DNA of 64,000 nt from Deefgea piscis (lineage in GTDB: Bacteria; Pseudomonadota; Gammaproteobacteria; Burkholderiales; Chitinibacteraceae). Where the stretch lies: assembly GCF_019665785.1 (NCBI RefSeq), contig NZ_CP081149.1, positions 3,286,001 through 3,350,000 of the forward strand, written 5' to 3'. Each line of letters starts with the position of its first letter. Position 1 is the first letter of the stretch. Positions 9,099 to 17,216 of this stretch are shown piece after piece. The position numbers and the translations under genes are program-made. The notes under the pieces are model-generated. The model searched no databases. It saw only the letters and a list, made by a program, of their open reading frames with translations, and was not told where the DNA came from.

Positions 9099-10309
9099 CT
9101 CGTCTTACTCTTGAATATCGCCCGTTAAGCGACCTAATTCCTTACGCCAACAACGCTAGAACACATTCGGAAGCCCAGATTGAGCAAATCGCCCGATCCA
9201 TCGATCAGTTCGGGTTTACTAATCCAGTATTGGTTGATGGCTGCAACGGCATTATCGCCGGTCATGGCCGGGTCTTAGCGGCGAATAAGCGCGGTTTTAA
9301 TGAAGCGCCAGTGATTGAACTTTCCCATATGAGCGAAGCGCAAAAACGCGCTTATATCCTTGCCGACAACCAACTGGCAATGAATTCAGGCTGGGATAAG
9401 TCCTTACTTGAAATTGAACTTGGGGCGCTGCGTGATTTTGAGTTTGATCTATCACTGATTGGCTTTGATGAGGAGGATTTGGCAAGATTTCTGCCAGAGC
9501 TATTGAACGAAGGTCTCTGCGATGAAGATGACGCGCCCGAGCTGCCCGAAGAGCCTTGCTCCAAACCAGGGGATCTATGGATACTAGGCCCGCATCGAGT
9601 GCTGTGCGGCGATAGCACTAATCTGGATCATGTTGCTCAGCTCATGGATGGCTATCTTGCCGATTTGATCGTGACTGATCCACCGTACAACGTTGCTTAT
9701 GAGGGCAAGACTAAGGACAAGCTGACGATTGAAAATGATGCCATGAATGATGGCAAGTTTTATCGCTTCCTGCTCGATGCGTACGCTGGGATGTTTGCTT
9801 TTGCCAAAGACGGCGCGGGCTTATACGTATTTCATGCCGATAGCGAAGGGATGAACTTTCGCAAAGCAATGCTAGATGCTGGCTTTAAGTTGGCCCAATG
9901 CTGCATTTGGGTCAAGCAATCGCTCGTGCTCGGGCGCCAAGATTATCAATGGCAACATGAACCTGTGCTCTATGGTTGGAAGCCAACCGGACCTCATCGC
10001 TGGTATACCGATCGATCACAAACTACAGTTTGGCGTTTTGATCGCCCGGCACGAAATGATGTCCACCCGACGATGAAACCTGTCGAGCTCATTTGCTACC
10101 CGATTAGCAATAGCAGCCGTGGCGGCGATATCGTTTTGGATTTGTTCGGCGGATCCGGCAGCACCTTAATTGCCTGCCACAAGCTAGGTCGCCATGCGCG
10201 AATTATGGAGTTAGACCCACGCTACGTGGATGTCATTATTCAGCGTTGGCAAACCTTCAGCGGCCTTATCGCAATCCATGCTGAATCAGGGGCTGCATTT
10301 GGCCAATGA
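9095..10309 (+). CDS. ParB-like domain fused to a DNA methyltransferase
   Basis: 404 aa. Residues about 1-130 are ParB/Srx-like (LIPYANNARTHSEAQ, then GIIAGHGRVLAA). After an acidic linker comes a SAM-dependent methyltransferase with the catalytic motif DPPYNVAY (about 195) before the SAM-binding motif LDLFGGSGST (about 350), i.e. beta-type motif order; such enzymes methylate adenine N6 or cytosine N4. This ParB-MTase fusion is a recurrent phage type sitting beside the terminase. A likely role is protecting phage DNA from host restriction or marking it for packaging. No cognate nuclease is nearby, so it is an orphan. Confidence 0.9.
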   Translation: MTRLTLEYRPLSDLIPYANNARTHSEAQIEQIARSIDQFGFTNPVLVDGCNGIIAGHGRVLAANKRGFNEAPVIELSHMSEAQKRAYILADNQLAMNSGWDKSLLEIELGALRDFEFDLSLIGFDEEDLARFLPELLNEGLCDEDDAPELPEEPCSKPGDLWILGPHRVLCGDSTNLDHVAQLMDGYLADLIVTDPPYNVAYEGKTKDKLTIENDAMNDGKFYRFLLDAYAGMFAFAKDGAGLYVFHADSEGMNFRKAMLDAGFKLAQCCIWVKQSLVLGRQDYQWQHEPVLYGWKPTGPHRWYTDRSQTTVWRFDRPARNDVHPTMKPVELICYPISNSSRGGDIVLDLFGGSGSTLIACHKLGRHARIMELDPRYVDVIIQRWQTFSGLIAIHAESGAAFGQ

Positions 10310-11888
10310 GCGCATTAGTGCTTCGCAGCGCGTCTTTCTGCAAAATCGCGCAGAGGTAGAAATCATGCGCTACGGCCGAGTAGATCCTGCGACCGGGCTA
10401 AAGCCACATGCCTTGTGGCATAAGCACGTGCATGGCGTAGAGCTCGATCCGATGCAAGTACTGAAGTGCATCGAGATGGACAACAACCCAAACACTATCG
10501 ATGTCTCTTGCCGCCGAACAGGAAAAACAACGGTTAAAGAGTTATACGCCCTGATGTTTTTAGCGACCAACCCGTTTCAAGAAGAAGGAATTGTCGCGCC
10601 GCGCTTGCAGCAATCGCAGATTGGCCTTGGCTACCATCTGGATGCAATACGCCGCTCTGAAATGTTATCGGCTTATATCTCAGTCAAGAATGGTCGCCGC
10701 CAGATGAAAGACACGCAGTACCAGTTTGCCAATGGCAGTAAAGCGACCGCGTTCGGGATTATGTCGCAGATCGACGGTGATGCCATTTCGTTCGCCAGCA
10801 TCGATGAGGTGGATGACTGCCCGCAAGAGCGTTTAATGAGTCGTTTCCTACCGATGCTAGGCTCAGCACGCCGTTTAGGGGCGGACTCAACCGTTAAATT
10901 TCAGCCGCAAATCCGCATTACCGGCGTTTATAAAGGCGCCGATGTACTGCAAGCCTTGGTCGACAATGGCCAATACAAAATGCTGCCAGCGCTGGATATT
11001 TACTTGGGGATTGAACTCGGTATTTTGAATGAAGCATGGGCGAACGATATGCGCGCCCAGCAAACCGAGGCCGAATGGATTCGGCAGTTTTTATGCATCA
11101 ACACGCGATCGACCAATTACATTTGGGAAAAATACATCCGGATTGCGATCGCCACCGGCTTATCGGCCAATTTGCAACCGGCTGGGCCATTGCCGGGGCT
11201 GCGATATCGCAAGCGTGGCATCTTGAGTTTTGGCTATGACCACTCTGGGCATGGTGAGGCCGAAACCGCCTCGAAATCGGCGCTAGTGGTCTTTGAGCAA
11301 ATCGGCAATTACGCCGTGATTATTTTTTGCAAAACATGGCTGGCCGGCACGGATGACCGAGTAGTCCAGAATGATTTGTTTGGCCTGTGGGCGTACTTTC
11401 GCCCCGACTATGCGATGGGCGATGCATATGGGATTGGCATGCTCACTAGCCTGAATGATCAGCTGTATGAGCATGGCCTCACTGATATTGATCGCCGCAC
11501 GATTGGCGATGGCGAAAGCACGGCCAGCACTTGGAGCCAGTGGCCATTTGCGCCGATTCGCTTTCAGGGCATGGTGAAACACAGCATGGCCAGCGCGCTG
11601 CGCGCGGCATTTCACAACCGGCAGGCCGCGATACCGAGCGTGGATGAGGATGATGTCGCCAATCTAGATTGGGCCACGCTGGTGCGCCAGTTGGGCAATA
11701 TGAAAGCCGCGCAAAATAAAGGTGGCTATGCCAGCTATACCATGGCTGATAAAAAGATCGGTGATGACTTATTCGACGCTGCTTGTGCAGGTATTTGGGC
11801 ACTCATCACCCGCGGCCAAGACGATAACGCGGCAGTCATCATTCAAAGTGGTGTGCGAACTCGTGAACAATTGATGGGGATGGGATGA
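10278..11888 (+). CDS. Terminase large subunit (packaging ATPase-nuclease)
   Basis: Motor that cuts concatemeric DNA and pumps it into proheads. Walker A is at SCRRTGKTT (about residue 77-85) and the Walker B-like strand is FASIDEVDD. The C-terminal nuclease region carries acidic clusters (FGYDHSGHGEAET, YAMGDAYGIG, DDLFDAACAG). With the ATG at 10278 the protein has 536 aa and overlaps the methyltransferase by 32 bases; the ATG at 10365, preceded by AGAGG, is an alternative that removes 29 residues. Confidence 0.92.
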   Translation: MLNQGLHLANERISASQRVFLQNRAEVEIMRYGRVDPATGLKPHALWHKHVHGVELDPMQVLKCIEMDNNPNTIDVSCRRTGKTTVKELYALMFLATNPFQEEGIVAPRLQQSQIGLGYHLDAIRRSEMLSAYISVKNGRRQMKDTQYQFANGSKATAFGIMSQIDGDAISFASIDEVDDCPQERLMSRFLPMLGSARRLGADSTVKFQPQIRITGVYKGADVLQALVDNGQYKMLPALDIYLGIELGILNEAWANDMRAQQTEAEWIRQFLCINTRSTNYIWEKYIRIAIATGLSANLQPAGPLPGLRYRKRGILSFGYDHSGHGEAETASKSALVVFEQIGNYAVIIFCKTWLAGTDDRVVQNDLFGLWAYFRPDYAMGDAYGIGMLTSLNDQLYEHGLTDIDRRTIGDGESTASTWSQWPFAPIRFQGMVKHSMASALRAAFHNRQAAIPSVDEDDVANLDWATLVRQLGNMKAAQNKGGYASYTMADKKIGDDLFDAACAGIWALITRGQDDNAAVIIQSGVRTREQLMGMG

Positions 11889-11889
11889 T

Positions 11890-12126
11890 ATGAATGACTA
11901 CAAAAAGCACAGCAGAAAAACCGCCGAAGCCGCAGAGCGACATGCTCCGCCGCCACTTTCCGAAGCCGAAAAACTCGCCATCGCGCAGCGTGTAAATTTG
12001 GTAAAAAAACACATCCCAGAAGCGATGGATTTTATTAAAGACTTGCATGCGCTAGGGATGGTTGATGGACTGCGCTGCATTACCTCGGTCACAACACCGG
12101 ATGGAGTGAAATATGGGAATTCTTGA
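11890..12126 (+). CDS. Small phage protein, 78 aa
   Basis: Sits between terminase and portal and overlaps the portal start by 14 bases. It is helical and charged; the C-terminal part (IPEAMDFIKDLHALGMVDG) is amphipathic. The family is not recognised. Coupled translation with the portal suggests a head or packaging accessory. Confidence 0.65.
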   Translation: MNDYKKHSRKTAEAAERHAPPPLSEAEKLAIAQRVNLVKKHIPEAMDFIKDLHALGMVDGLRCITSVTTPDGVKYGNS

Positions 12127-13462
12127 TCGCTGGTTTAGCAAAAAGTCGGGAGATAACAGCCAGCCCGGGGAAGAGACTCGCCCAACCTCAGAGGCAGGCC
12201 TACGGGCTACGCCAGAAGAAATCACCCGGCGAATTTATGCTCAAATGCAAATTGATTATGGCCTGCGTGCGACGATTCTAGATATTCGCCATATGGATCG
12301 TAGCGATGGCCAAGTCAAACGCATTCACCGTAAAGTGGCACGTGATACCGTCAAAGGTGGCATCGTACTGCAGCAGGCCGACGCCAATGAAACCATTGCC
12401 AAAGAATGGAAATCATTTCAGCGTCGCTTGCAACTCGATCGCGTGGAAAAACTCAAGTCAGACGCTCAAGGCTTGGTGATGGAAGGCAATGTGCCGTTTC
12501 AGATGGTGATCGATGATCAACGCAATGTGGTCGCCATGGTGCGGATGCCAACGGAAACCATCCGCGCCAATGTTGGCGCCAATGGTCGCTTTATCGATCC
12601 TACGCAGGCGTATATCCAGTTCGATATGTTAGCCGGCAAAGAAATTGCCCGATTTGCCTTATGGCAAATGCTATTGCTGCGCTTTGATCCCGACAACTTT
12701 GATGATTACGGCTGCATGGGTCGACCATTTTTAGACGCCAATCGCAGTACTTGGCGCAAGCTGAATATGGCCAATGAAGATCTAGTGATTCGCCGCCGAA
12801 TGCGCGCGCCGCTAAGAATGGCGCACATTTTAGAAAATGCCAGCGCCGATGATTTGAACAACTATCGTGCCACGGTAGAAAAAGACCAGGCGCACGGCGC
12901 GGTGACCGATTATTACCTGAATAAAAAAGGTAGCGTGAATGCGCTGCAAGGCGATGCTAATCTAGACCAGATTGGCGATATTGCTTACCTGCTAGATACC
13001 TTTTTTAGCGGGGCCCCGATGCCCAAGGGCTTAATGGGGCATATCGATGGTATGGCTCGGGATATTTTAGAAGATCTAAAGCGTGATTATTATGATGAAA
13101 TCGACGTGCTGCAGGACACTTTAGCCTATGGCTACGCACAGGCATTCCGACTGCAGTTATTACTACGCGGTTTAAATCCAGATGATTTTGACTACACCAT
13201 CAGCTTTGCTGAACGCCGTACCGAAACCCTTAGCCAAACCACCGATCGCGCCTTAAAGCTCAAATCAATCGGAATGCCTGAAGGCATGGTATGGGAAGAG
13301 CTGGGACTGAATGCGGCTCAAGTACAAAAGCGCCGAGAATGGGAACGAAAGAACCTAGACCCCTACCCGAATGAAGATCCAATCCCCACTTCACAGGTAG
13401 TCAAAGTTACACCAGGCAATGGCCGAAAAGGAGAAAGCGGCACGAGCATAGCCCAACACTAA
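12113..13462 (+). CDS. Phage portal protein
   Basis: 449 aa. Forms the dodecameric ring through which DNA enters and leaves the capsid. Position directly after the terminase, length, and the segments DIRHMDRSDGQVKRIHRK, RRRMRAPLRMAHILE and the long C-terminal helices (DILEDLKRDYYDEIDVLQD) fit a portal. The tail end (PNEDPIPTSQ) is low in structure. The gene overlaps the small gene before it. Two terminator-like hairpins follow, which partly separate the packaging genes from the lysis cassette. Confidence 0.85.
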   Translation: MGILDRWFSKKSGDNSQPGEETRPTSEAGLRATPEEITRRIYAQMQIDYGLRATILDIRHMDRSDGQVKRIHRKVARDTVKGGIVLQQADANETIAKEWKSFQRRLQLDRVEKLKSDAQGLVMEGNVPFQMVIDDQRNVVAMVRMPTETIRANVGANGRFIDPTQAYIQFDMLAGKEIARFALWQMLLLRFDPDNFDDYGCMGRPFLDANRSTWRKLNMANEDLVIRRRMRAPLRMAHILENASADDLNNYRATVEKDQAHGAVTDYYLNKKGSVNALQGDANLDQIGDIAYLLDTFFSGAPMPKGLMGHIDGMARDILEDLKRDYYDEIDVLQDTLAYGYAQAFRLQLLLRGLNPDDFDYTISFAERRTETLSQTTDRALKLKSIGMPEGMVWEELGLNAAQVQKRREWERKNLDPYPNEDPIPTSQVVKVTPGNGRKGESGTSIAQH

Positions 13463-13486
13463 GCCGCTGGAAAAGCTTGATTTGCT

Positions 13487-13508
13487 GGGCCTTTTTGGCC
13501 CCTTTTTC
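13487..13508 (+). terminator. Hairpin terminator after portal gene
   Basis: GGGCC-TTTTT-GGCCC followed by CTTTTT. Short but GC-rich, with a T-run. Confidence 0.6.
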
Positions 13509-13532
13509 CGCTTGCAGTACCTGCTTAAACTA

Positions 13533-13560
13533 GCCTCACTGATACAAGTGAGGCTTTTTT
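13533..13560 (+). terminator. Second terminator before the lysis cassette
   Basis: Arms GCCTCACT (13533-13540) and AGTGAGGC (13547-13554), followed by at least six T. Confidence 0.8.
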
Positions 13561-13589
13561 TATGCTCGAACATTCTATGCGGGATTTAT

Positions 13590-14036
13590 ATGGTTGATTT
13601 TAAAACCCAGATCGCCAGTGCCGTTATTGATAGATCCATGAACGATGTGATTTGGACGCTGTGGGCGAGCAAGGCCGTCGCAATCTTGGTGCTCGTCGCA
13701 TTGATTTACTTTGGCGCCCGCATGGTCAGGCGAGATTACAGCGCCGATGGCTTGGTTGAGTCATTGCGCGATCAGTTGAAGCTAGAGCATCAACGCGCAG
13801 CACAACGAGAAAAAATCATCGAGCGGCTATCCGATGAGAGAAATGAAGCCGTGAGTGAGATGGGCAAGTTCAGCGCCACGGTTAAATTTCAATCGAAGCG
13901 AATTGAACAACTCGAGAGCGAAGTCGCTGAATTAAAAGTGCTACTGATCGGAATGACCGAAGCCATGGATTTGATTGTGGACCACCTGAAATTGCGCGGA
14001 CTGACCCCGCAAATGCTAATTGGAGAAAGCGCATGA
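13590..14036 (+). CDS. Membrane-anchored coiled-coil protein of the lysis cassette (possible i-spanin)
   Basis: 148 aa starting at the ATG at 13590, with GCGGGA upstream; the longer frame would run back through the terminator hairpin at 13533. One membrane helix lies at about 28-48 (AVAILVLVALIYFGARM), followed by a long charged coiled coil to about 125. It overlaps the endolysin gene by ATGA. An N-terminal anchor plus periplasmic coiled coil next to endolysin and holin resembles an inner-membrane spanin; no separate o-spanin lipoprotein was found, so this is only a suggestion. Confidence 0.7.
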   Translation: MVDFKTQIASAVIDRSMNDVIWTLWASKAVAILVLVALIYFGARMVRRDYSADGLVESLRDQLKLEHQRAAQREKIIERLSDERNEAVSEMGKFSATVKFQSKRIEQLESEVAELKVLLIGMTEAMDLIVDHLKLRGLTPQMLIGESA

Positions 14037-14587
14037 CGATAGCCATTGAAAAAATGCTCGACAAGCTGCTGGGCCTTGAAGGCGGCTATGTGAATAACCC
14101 GGGTGATTCGGGGGGAGAAACCCATTGGGGAATCACCGTCGCGGTAGCGCGAGAGGAAGGTTATACCGGTCGTATGATCGATATGACTCACGACCAGGCC
14201 AAGCTCATTTATTTACGCCGCTACTGGATTAAACCTAAATTTGCGGATGTATCTGCTCGATCTACCGTTTTAGCCGAAGAGCTCTTTGATACTGGGGTCA
14301 ATTGTGGTACCGCGACTGCGGCCATGATGCTGCAGCGAGCATTAAACGTCATGAACAATCAAGCCTCGATCTACGCCGATTTAAAAGTGGATGGCGCGAT
14401 TGGGTCGGCAACATTGGCGGCACTGGATAAGTATTTGGCCAAACGCGGCAAAGAAGGCGAAGCCGTCTTATTTAACGCGCTCAATTGTCTGCAGGGCGAG
14501 CGTTATATTGACCTCGCGGAACGCCGACAGAAAGATGAAGCTTTTGTTTATGGCTGGATTAAAAACCGCGTGGGAGTGATCGCATGA
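14033..14587 (+). CDS. Endolysin, GH108 family N-acetylmuramidase
   Basis: 184 aa, cytoplasmic type without signal peptide. The N-terminal GH108 signature is clear: LEGGYVNNPGDSGGETHWGIT, with catalytic glutamate E16 (here named by parts E16-GGY and D25-GGET). The C-terminal half (about 90-180) matches the peptidoglycan-binding module usual in this family. It hydrolyses the glycan backbone of murein at the end of infection. Without a signal peptide it needs the holin encoded just downstream. It overlaps both neighbours by ATGA. Confidence 0.92.
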   Translation: MTIAIEKMLDKLLGLEGGYVNNPGDSGGETHWGITVAVAREEGYTGRMIDMTHDQAKLIYLRRYWIKPKFADVSARSTVLAEELFDTGVNCGTATAAMMLQRALNVMNNQASIYADLKVDGAIGSATLAALDKYLAKRGKEGEAVLFNALNCLQGERYIDLAERRQKDEAFVYGWIKNRVGVIA

Positions 14588-15105
14588 ATTTTGATTGGAA
14601 AAAAACGGTGGGGGCGGTGGCCCCAATTTTGGGCTCGGCATTAGGAGGCCCATTTGGTGGCATGGCTGGAGCAGCGATTGCTGCGGCGTTAGGGGTGGAC
14701 AACGACGAAGCCGCCATCAGTGCTGCAGTACATGGCGCAACGCCTGAGCAAATGATTGCAATTAAAAACGCTGATTTAGAATTTAAATCTAAGATGGCAG
14801 AAATGGGCTTTAAGTCGGCGGCAGATTTGGAGCGTATCGCATCTGATGATCGAGCCAATGCCCGTGCCCGCGAGATGACGCTGAATGATTGGACGCCAAA
14901 AGCGTTGTGCTTAGCGATTGTCGTCGGATTCTTTGGTGTGATTGCGCTGCTGGCATTTAAAGAGCTACCCCAAAGCGCACGCGACTCATTATTTGTACTT
15001 GTCGGCACGCTTGGTACCGCCTTCGTATCGGTAGTGCAGTACTACTTTGGCAGCTCGGCCGGGAGTGCGGCGAAATCAAACACGATACATCGATTAAAGG
15101 CGTAA
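14584..15105 (+). CDS. Holin of the 3TM type
   Basis: 173 aa. The N-terminal segment GAVAPILGSALGGPFGGMAG and the C-terminal pair of membrane helices (LCLAIVVGFFGVIALLAF and LFVLVGTLGTAFVSVVQYYFG) with a charged helical middle match the 3TMs holin family. It permeabilises the inner membrane to release the endolysin. It overlaps the endolysin by four bases. Confidence 0.88.
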   Translation: MNFDWKKTVGAVAPILGSALGGPFGGMAGAAIAAALGVDNDEAAISAAVHGATPEQMIAIKNADLEFKSKMAEMGFKSAADLERIASDDRANARAREMTLNDWTPKALCLAIVVGFFGVIALLAFKELPQSARDSLFVLVGTLGTAFVSVVQYYFGSSAGSAAKSNTIHRLKA

Positions 15106-15108
15106 TAA

Positions 15109-16650
15109 GTGCCTAATTCGGTAGCCAAACAAATCGAGCTGGCCAGTCTATTAGCGCAACAGCAAATGAATACGCTGGATGCACAAACACTGGCAGATCT
15201 GCTCGAAATATACCAGGCGGCGGTCGATGTGATCGCCGCTTCTATTCATACTGCCGCGCTGGGCAGTAATGTGGTGCGCATCGAGCAACTGGGCGATTTG
15301 CGCCAGCAAATTGAGCAGCACTTGGTGCGATTAAACGCACAGCGCCAAGCCCTGCTAAACGACACCCTACCCCTCGCCGCCGAACTAGGCTCTAAACCAT
15401 TTACCCCGGCGATTGAGCTCAATACGCTTAGCCGCATCAATCACGATGCGGTTCGCTTTGTGCGTGAATTTAAAGCCGCCGATGGTTTACAACTTTCCGA
15501 TCGCATTTGGCGAATTAACCGAGGCGCCAGAGAAAAGCTCATCAACGAAATTGAGCTTGCTGTTGTGCAAGGCCACAGCGCGAATCAGGCCGCCCGCGCG
15601 ATGCTGGCACGCGGAGAAACACCGAACATCATCGGAATCGATGCGGCTCACCCCGATAAAATGACCCGCGCCACTGCCGACATTCTCACTGGCCAAGGCG
15701 GCAGCGCGTATCACAACGCCGCACGCGTATTTCGCACCGAACTCAATCGCGCGCATGGTACGGCCTATTTAAATACGGCAGAGCAAACACCGGGCTGTAT
15801 CGGCACCCGTTTTTTACTGAGCCGAGCGCATCAAAAGGTCGATATCTGCGATACCCATGCCAGCGCAGATCTATATGGACTTGGAGAAGGCGTCTATCCG
15901 CATGGTAGAAATCCATGGCCGGCGCACCCAAACACATTAAGCTATGTCGTGGCGGTGTTTGATCCTGCCAGCTATACGCCAGAAGTCCCTACGAATACAA
16001 TGGCGCCTATGGATAACCGTGACGAAATAACAAAACGCTACTTTAATCAAAAAGTGGTGCTGGATTCTAAGGACAATTACTTTTTAAGTGGACGACAAAT
16101 CAATGCAGAATTAGCGGCTAAGTTAACTGGAGCTCCCGATGGGAGCACCATTGAAATGTGGCTGGAAGATGATATTTCAGCACATTTCAAAATCCGTAAC
16201 GCTTTGTTTGAAGCCCCTGCCGAGCGAGAAATACAAGCCTATGACGGTGGATATATTCTCGTTTTGAATAACTATTTGCGAATTAAACCCGAATATCAAT
16301 CCCAAGGAATCGGGGTTCGTATGTTTGCGCATGAAGTTTCAACGGCGAAGGAGCTCGGCGTGACGCAAATAATGCTCTGGGCTGCAGGTAATTCAAAAGA
16401 TACAACCTATAATGGCTACTATACATGGGCTAGATTTGGTTTTGATGCGGAGCTAACAGATGCAGACAAGGCCGATCTTCCTAGTGAACTGGCACACAAT
16501 CAGACGATTCAAGACTTAATGCAAACAGCGTTTGGTCGGGAATGGTGGAAGAAAAACGGTACTGGGCGTACTATGTTCTTTGATGTGCAGGAAGAAGCCA
16601 ACTGGCGATTACTGATGAACTATTTAAATGACAAGGGGGTAAAAATATGA
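15109..16650 (+). CDS. Phage minor head protein (SPP1 gp7 / Mu F-like) fused to a GNAT-like acetyltransferase domain
   Basis: 513 aa, GTG start. Residues about 1-295 resemble minor head morphogenesis proteins: a long helical start, then FRTELNRAHGTAYLNTAE, CDTHASADLYG and HPNTLSY. From about 300 a second domain follows; its core has LRIKPEYQSQGIGVRMF (about 390-406), the Q/R-x-x-G-x-G/A acetyl-CoA loop of GNAT enzymes, then TQIMLWAAGN and a YYTWARFGF strand typical of GNAT motif B. Minor head proteins are often injected or sit at the portal vertex, so the domain may modify a host or head target on entry. Fusion is seen directly; activity is inference. Confidence 0.8.
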   Translation: MPNSVAKQIELASLLAQQQMNTLDAQTLADLLEIYQAAVDVIAASIHTAALGSNVVRIEQLGDLRQQIEQHLVRLNAQRQALLNDTLPLAAELGSKPFTPAIELNTLSRINHDAVRFVREFKAADGLQLSDRIWRINRGAREKLINEIELAVVQGHSANQAARAMLARGETPNIIGIDAAHPDKMTRATADILTGQGGSAYHNAARVFRTELNRAHGTAYLNTAEQTPGCIGTRFLLSRAHQKVDICDTHASADLYGLGEGVYPHGRNPWPAHPNTLSYVVAVFDPASYTPEVPTNTMAPMDNRDEITKRYFNQKVVLDSKDNYFLSGRQINAELAAKLTGAPDGSTIEMWLEDDISAHFKIRNALFEAPAEREIQAYDGGYILVLNNYLRIKPEYQSQGIGVRMFAHEVSTAKELGVTQIMLWAAGNSKDTTYNGYYTWARFGFDAELTDADKADLPSELAHNQTIQDLMQTAFGREWWKKNGTGRTMFFDVQEEANWRLLMNYLNDKGVKI

Positions 16651-16817
16651 GCACGGTAAAAAAACGAACTGTTAATGGACTCTTTACTCCTGTTGTTACC
16701 GTTAAAACAACACTTGCCTCACGCAAATCTATTCATCTTGAGGTCGCTCTAAAACCGCGCTCAAAAGCGACAATCCTTCAAGAGTTTGAAGCTAAAGCAC
16801 GGAAACGGTTTGCCTAG
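16647..16817 (+). CDS. Small basic protein, 56 aa, coupled to the head-GNAT gene
   Basis: ATG overlaps the stop of the preceding gene (ATGA). The product begins MSTVKKRTVNGLFTP and ends in a basic helix EFEAKARKRFA; pI is high. The family is not recognised. Tight coupling to a fused enzymatic domain would suit a partner or inhibitor, but a plain small structural protein is equally possible. Confidence 0.55.
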   Translation: MSTVKKRTVNGLFTPVVTVKTTLASRKSIHLEVALKPRSKATILQEFEAKARKRFA

Positions 16818-16818
16818 T

Positions 16819-16998
16819 ATGCGTATTGAAACTAGTGCGAGTACACCTCAAGTGCAATTTTGTGCATGCCCAGTAGTACAGCCAATCAGTCAGGTATTAA
16901 AACCAACGACACTCTCAGCAGTGCGAACCAGTTTAAATGCGCGATACGGCCAGCTTGGTACGGATTTATCGCTAGAAGAGTTAGGGCTGAAATCCTAA
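16819..16998 (+). CDS. Small protein, 59 aa
   Basis: Begins one base after the stop of the 56-aa gene (TAG-T-ATG), so probably coupled. The N-terminal half has two cysteines (CACPVV); the C-terminal half (LNARYGQLGTDLSLEELGLKS) is helical and acidic. The family is not recognised. It ends just before a GNRA-loop terminator that closes this operon. Confidence 0.5.
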   Translation: MRIETSASTPQVQFCACPVVQPISQVLKPTTLSAVRTSLNARYGQLGTDLSLEELGLKS

Positions 16999-17018
16999 AA
17001 AAATAGATTGCACACAAT

Positions 17019-17044
17019 AAAGCCTCGGAAACGAGGCTTTTGTT
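17019..17044 (+). terminator. GNRA-tetraloop terminator
   Basis: AAAGCCTCG / CGAGGCTTT, nine pairs, closed by a GAAA loop and followed by TGTTTT. Confidence 0.85.
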
Positions 17045-17058
17045 TTGGTGTTATCATT

Positions 17059-17123
17059 GCCGCGAGGTTGCGGGATCACGGCAACGCCCCGGCGGCAAGT
17101 TCCTTGGCCGTAGGACAACCTCA
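17059..17123 (+). ncRNA. Possible structured RNA between two terminators
   Basis: About 65 bases that can fold as nested stems: GAGGTTG (17064-17070) with CAACCTC (17116-17122), and inside it ACGGC (17078-17082) with GCCGT (17107-17111). It is GC-rich compared with the flanks and contains no ORF. It is bracketed by two GNRA-loop terminators. It could be a small RNA or a leader element for the exported protein; there is no match to a known family that I can name. Confidence 0.3.
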
Positions 17124-17136
17124 CCAATTTACACAG

Positions 17137-17160
17137 AAGCCGTCGCAAGACGGCTTTTTT
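17137..17160 (+). terminator. GNRA-tetraloop terminator before the exported-protein gene
   Basis: AAGCCGTC / GACGGCTT, eight pairs, GCAA loop, then six T. Confidence 0.85.
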
Positions 17161-17216
17161 GTTGCTGACACAAAAGCGCAGTGGCAGGATGGCGTTACTA
17201 CACTTTGGAGATCAAT

